DNA of 64,000 bases. Source: Bacteroidales bacterium. GTDB taxonomy: Bacteria > Bacteroidota > Bacteroidia > Bacteroidales > UBA932. The position numbers were made by a program, and so were the translations under genes. Of this stretch, positions 61,392 to 64,000 are shown piece by piece. The DNA is taken from NCBI GenBank assembly GCA_015060205.1, contig SUYY01000001.1:1-64000 (forward strand), written 5' to 3'. The notes under the pieces were generated by a model that worked only from the letters and a program-made list of their open reading frames with translations, ran no database searches and was not told the DNA's origin. How positions within the stretch are numbered: position 1 is the first letter of the stretch; every line of letters begins with the position of its first letter.

Positions 61392-62747
61392 ATGGAAAAC
61401 AACAAGAAAGGCGGTTTCGGCCGCAGAACAGAAGGCCGTAGAGAGTACGGCAGCAACACAGGAAAACGACCAAGAATATCCAGAACAGGCACAAGAGGTG
61501 CAGAAAGGGTATCCGGATCTGATTTTTCGGAAAGAAGGTCATTTGGCGAAGGCAGACCATCAGGTGAAAGAAGGACTTTCGGAAACGACAGACCACGCAG
61601 GTCATTCGGAGAAGGTTCGGACAGACCACGCAGGTCGTTCGGAGAGAGCAGCGAGCGTTCAGGAAGACCATTCTCAGGCAATTCGGAAAGACGTTCGTTC
61701 GGTGAGGGCAGGTCATTCGGAAGCGACAGACCACGCAGACAGTTCGGAGAAGGCTCGGACAGACCTCGCAGATCGTTCGGAGAGAACGGAGAGCGTTCAG
61801 GAAGGTCTTTCTCAGGCAATTCGGAAAGACGCCCATTCGGTGAAGGCAGGTCATTCGGAGGCGAAAGGAAAAGCGGAGGTTTCCGTAATTCTGCCAAGAA
61901 GAGTTTCAACAAGAAGGACTTCAACTATTTCCGCGACGAGAACGAGAGCGGAATCAACAAGATGATAAGCAGACGCCCTCAACTTGACGGAGACTACTCT
62001 GACAACGACATGGTGATGGTACCTGTAAAGGAAGAGATCAGACTCAACAAGTTCATAGCAAATTCCGGAGTATGTTCAAGAAGAGAGGCTGACAACTTCA
62101 TCCTCGCAGGTGTTGTTACCGTCAACGGAGAGGTGGTGACGGAACTCGGAACAAAGGTAAACATCAACACTGACGACATCCGTTTCAACGGAGAAAGACT
62201 CAAGGGAGAAAACAAGGTATATATCGTAATGAACAAGCCTAAGGGCTATGTCACGACAGCAAGCGATCCTCACGCAGACAAGACCGTGATGGACCTTCTG
62301 AAGACCTGCCCGACAAGAGTTTTCCCTGTAGGACGTCTCGACAAGAACACCACAGGAGTGCTCATGTTCACCAACGACGGTGAGATTGCTGAGAAACTCA
62401 CTCACCCTTCATATGACAAGAAGAAGATATATCAGGTATCTCTTGACGCAAAGTTGAGACAGGAGGATTTCGAGAGGATCCTCAGCGGTGTGGAACTTAA
62501 CGACGGAGTGATCGCTGCCGACGAACTTGAATATATCGAGGCTGACGACCATCGCAAACTCGGCATCGAGATCCATTCAGGAAAGAACCGTATCGTCAGA
62601 AGGATATTCGAATCTCTCGGATACGAGGTGAAGGCTCTTGACAGGGTTTACTTCGCAGGACTCACAAAGAAGGGCATCAAGAGAGGAGACTGGAGATATC
62701 TTACAGAAGGTGAAATCAACCTGCTCAGAATGGGAGCATATCTATAG
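61392..62747 (+). CDS. rRNA pseudouridine synthase (RsuA/RluB family) with Arg/Ser/Gly repeat head
   Basis: The C-terminal 250 residues are a standard RsuA/RluB-type enzyme: an S4 domain (IRLNKFIANSGVCSRREADNFILAG) and the catalytic VFPVGRLDKNTTGVLMFTND with the nucleophilic Asp. The first 170 residues are repeats such as RPRRSFGEG, SFSGNSERR and FGEGRSFG, rich in Arg, Ser, Gly and Phe, like RNA-binding RGG-type tails. The enzyme isomerises uridines in rRNA; the exact site is not known. The repeats keep long false ORFs open on both strands (61216-61965, 61348-61854, 61376-61924). Confidence 0.92.
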   Translation: MENNKKGGFGRRTEGRREYGSNTGKRPRISRTGTRGAERVSGSDFSERRSFGEGRPSGERRTFGNDRPRRSFGEGSDRPRRSFGESSERSGRPFSGNSERRSFGEGRSFGSDRPRRQFGEGSDRPRRSFGENGERSGRSFSGNSERRPFGEGRSFGGERKSGGFRNSAKKSFNKKDFNYFRDENESGINKMISRRPQLDGDYSDNDMVMVPVKEEIRLNKFIANSGVCSRREADNFILAGVVTVNGEVVTELGTKVNINTDDIRFNGERLKGENKVYIVMNKPKGYVTTASDPHADKTVMDLLKTCPTRVFPVGRLDKNTTGVLMFTNDGEIAEKLTHPSYDKKKIYQVSLDAKLRQEDFERILSGVELNDGVIAADELEYIEADDHRKLGIEIHSGKNRIVRRIFESLGYEVKALDRVYFAGLTKKGIKRGDWRYLTEGEINLLRMGAYL

Positions 62748-62766
62748 TATTTTCGCATAGGCTCAA

Positions 62767-63666
62767 ATGGCAAAAGAGACAACCAAAAGACATCGCGCAG
62801 GATTTGTCAACATCATCGGTAATCCGAATGTGGGCAAATCCACGCTTATGAATGCCCTTGTGGGTGAGAAACTGTCCATCGTGACTGCAAAGGCCCAGAC
62901 CACCCGGCACAGGATCATGGGTATTGTGAACGGAGAGGACTACCAGATAGTCTATTCCGACACACCGGGAATACTGAAGCCGAACTACCGCCTTCAGCAG
63001 AGCATGATGAACTTCGTTGATACCGCCATCGGTGACGCAGACATCATACTCTACGTGACCGATACGGTGGAAAAGGGTGACAAGAACGATGAATATATCG
63101 CCAAACTCAAGAACATTCACTGTCCGGTAGTGCTGGTAATCAACAAGATAGACATCAGCAGCCAGGAGCAGGTGATGGAACTCATGGCATGGTGGAAGGA
63201 GCAGATTCCCAACGCCCTGATATTCCCGGCATCGGCACAGGAAAAGTTCAACCTCGACAATATCTTCGATGCAATCGTGTCAAACCTTCCGGAAGCACCG
63301 GCATGGTACGACAAGGATGTGTTTACAGACAAGAATCTTCGTTTCTTCGCATCGGAGATAGTACGCGAGAAGATATTCCTTAATTATAAGGAAGAGATTC
63401 CATACAGTTGCGAGGTCGTGGTGGAAGAGTTCAAGGAAGGTGCGGAAAGATATGACATAAGTGCTGTGATATATGTCATGAGGGACTCTCAGAAAGGCAT
63501 AATCATAGGAAAAGGCGGTCAGTCACTGAAGAAGACCGGAACCCAGGCCAGGATAGAGATGGAGGATTTCTTCCAGAAAAAGGTCTTCCTGAGTCTTTTT
63601 GTAAAAGTAGACCCGGACTGGAGGGAAAGCAAGAAGGAACTCCGCAAATTCGGATATGAATATTAA
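62767..63666 (+). CDS. era: GTPase Era
   Basis: Era assists 16S rRNA maturation and 30S assembly. The 299 residues contain G1 GNPNVGKST near residue 18, TTRHRIMGIV in switch I, DTPGILKP (G3), NKID (G4) and SA(S)AQ-type G5, followed by a KH domain (KGIIIGKGGQSLKKTGTQAR). It follows the pseudouridine synthase by 19 bases, which fits a joint role in ribosome formation. Confidence 0.96.
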   Translation: MAKETTKRHRAGFVNIIGNPNVGKSTLMNALVGEKLSIVTAKAQTTRHRIMGIVNGEDYQIVYSDTPGILKPNYRLQQSMMNFVDTAIGDADIILYVTDTVEKGDKNDEYIAKLKNIHCPVVLVINKIDISSQEQVMELMAWWKEQIPNALIFPASAQEKFNLDNIFDAIVSNLPEAPAWYDKDVFTDKNLRFFASEIVREKIFLNYKEEIPYSCEVVVEEFKEGAERYDISAVIYVMRDSQKGIIIGKGGQSLKKTGTQARIEMEDFFQKKVFLSLFVKVDPDWRESKKELRKFGYEY

Positions 63667-63688
63667 ACAATAAAACTGATAAGGCATA

Positions 63689-64000
63689 ATGAGTATTGAT
63701 GAGATCGAACTCCCTGAGGAAGGCATGATCGAGGAAGAGGAAAATCAGGATTTGTCGGAAGATGGTCAGGCAACTGCGCCGACAGGCAAGTTTGACAAAC
63801 TGCTGGGAGACAACAGCAAGAAATACAGGTTGTCAGGGATGTTCAAGGAGTGGTTCCTTGACTATTCCTCATACACCATCCTGTACAGAGCCGTTCCGCA
63901 TATAGTGGACGGAATGAAGCCTGTGCAGAGGCGTGTGCTGCACGCGATGTGGCGTATGGATGACGGCAGGTATACAAAGGTTGCAAACATCGTAGGACAG
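63689..64000 (+). CDS. parC: DNA topoisomerase IV/gyrase subunit A, 5' part
   Basis: The ATG at 63689 starts an acidic head (MSIDEIELPEEGMIEEEENQ) followed by YRLSGMFKEWFLDYSSYTILYRAVPHIVDGMKPVQRRVLHAMWRMDDGRYTKVANIVGQ, which is the N-terminal part of a type IIA topoisomerase A subunit. The acidic leader and the RMDDGRYTKVANIVG form fit ParC-type proteins of Bacteroidetes better than GyrA. The gene is cut by the window end after 104 codons. Confidence 0.88.
   Translation, partial: MSIDEIELPEEGMIEEEENQDLSEDGQATAPTGKFDKLLGDNSKKYRLSGMFKEWFLDYSSYTILYRAVPHIVDGMKPVQRRVLHAMWRMDDGRYTKVANIVGQ

Noticed and set aside
61216-61965. 249-residue plus-strand ORF with DHAGHSE-type repeats
   Set aside because: It arises from the periodic DNA of the pseudouridine synthase head read in another frame, and it starts inside tonB.
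1-64000. tRNA, rRNA, riboswitch and insertion-sequence genes
   Set aside because: I scanned the intergenic gaps for cloverleaf or known aptamer patterns and for transposase ORFs and found none that I could support.

Overview
This window comes from a chromosome of the Bacteroidota, most likely order Bacteroidales. The reasons are a SusC/SusD pair, many lipoproteins with an SxC-type lipobox, and promoters of the Bacteroidetes form TTG-N19-21-TAnnTTTG. Lineage-typical genes also point there: DUF3078, a WbqC-like protein, the FHS sugar porter, a TGS-type nucleoside kinase, and pflB/pflA with a polyferredoxin. I cannot name a genus. No rRNA or tRNA gene was seen.

Bases 1-2428 are an accessory patch. 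Two identical 127-bp copies of a palindrome-rich element (1-127 and 2093-2219) flank a decayed prophage piece. That piece holds a CDS tail, a small phage-like protein, two paralogous small membrane peptides (one frameshifted) and the N-terminal part of a tail tape-measure protein. The tape-measure fragment runs straight into a two-repeat, one-spacer CRISPR array of type II-C style. Each repeat carries a complete Bacteroidetes promoter. The second repeat is followed by a sequence like the 3' part of a type II-C tracrRNA with a terminator. No cas gene lies in the window.

Bases 2429-31158 are mainly housekeeping: tilS and a DUF3078 protein, proS, an aromatic/His-rich lipoprotein with a FadL-family porin, and the lipid A genes lpxD-lpxC-lpxA followed by wbqC. 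Then come rimP-nusA-infB, an LptF/LptG permease with tgt, a nucleoside permease, an M3 peptidase, a zinc-ribbon protein and ssb. A fermentation/redox cluster follows: pflB, pflA, a membrane polyferredoxin and a Tat-exported aldo/keto reductase. Several families of small dispersed repeats occupy the intergenic gaps.

Bases 31177-43011 hold a SusC/SusD locus that encodes a subtilisin-like lipoprotein protease and three further lipoproteins, with no glycoside hydrolase. This fits a protein or peptide utilisation system better than a glycan one. Bases 43272-46954 hold a duplicated cassette: a peptide of about 40 residues ending GYWE, then a lipoprotein with a fimbrillin-like N-terminal part. The C-terminal domains of the two lipoproteins differ (phosphodiester glycosidase versus a Fibrobacter-type paralogous domain).

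Bases 47019-64000 return to core genes. These are a ROK kinase with an FHS sugar porter, a small outer-membrane protein, an AraC regulator, an acyl-CoA synthetase, a deoxynucleoside kinase and an MBL hydrolase overlapping uvrA. They continue with a uridine-kinase-like protein, exbB-exbD-tonB, an RsuA/RluB-type pseudouridine synthase with an Arg/Ser/Gly repeat head, era, and the start of parC, cut by the window end. All function calls are by eye from motifs; no database search was run.
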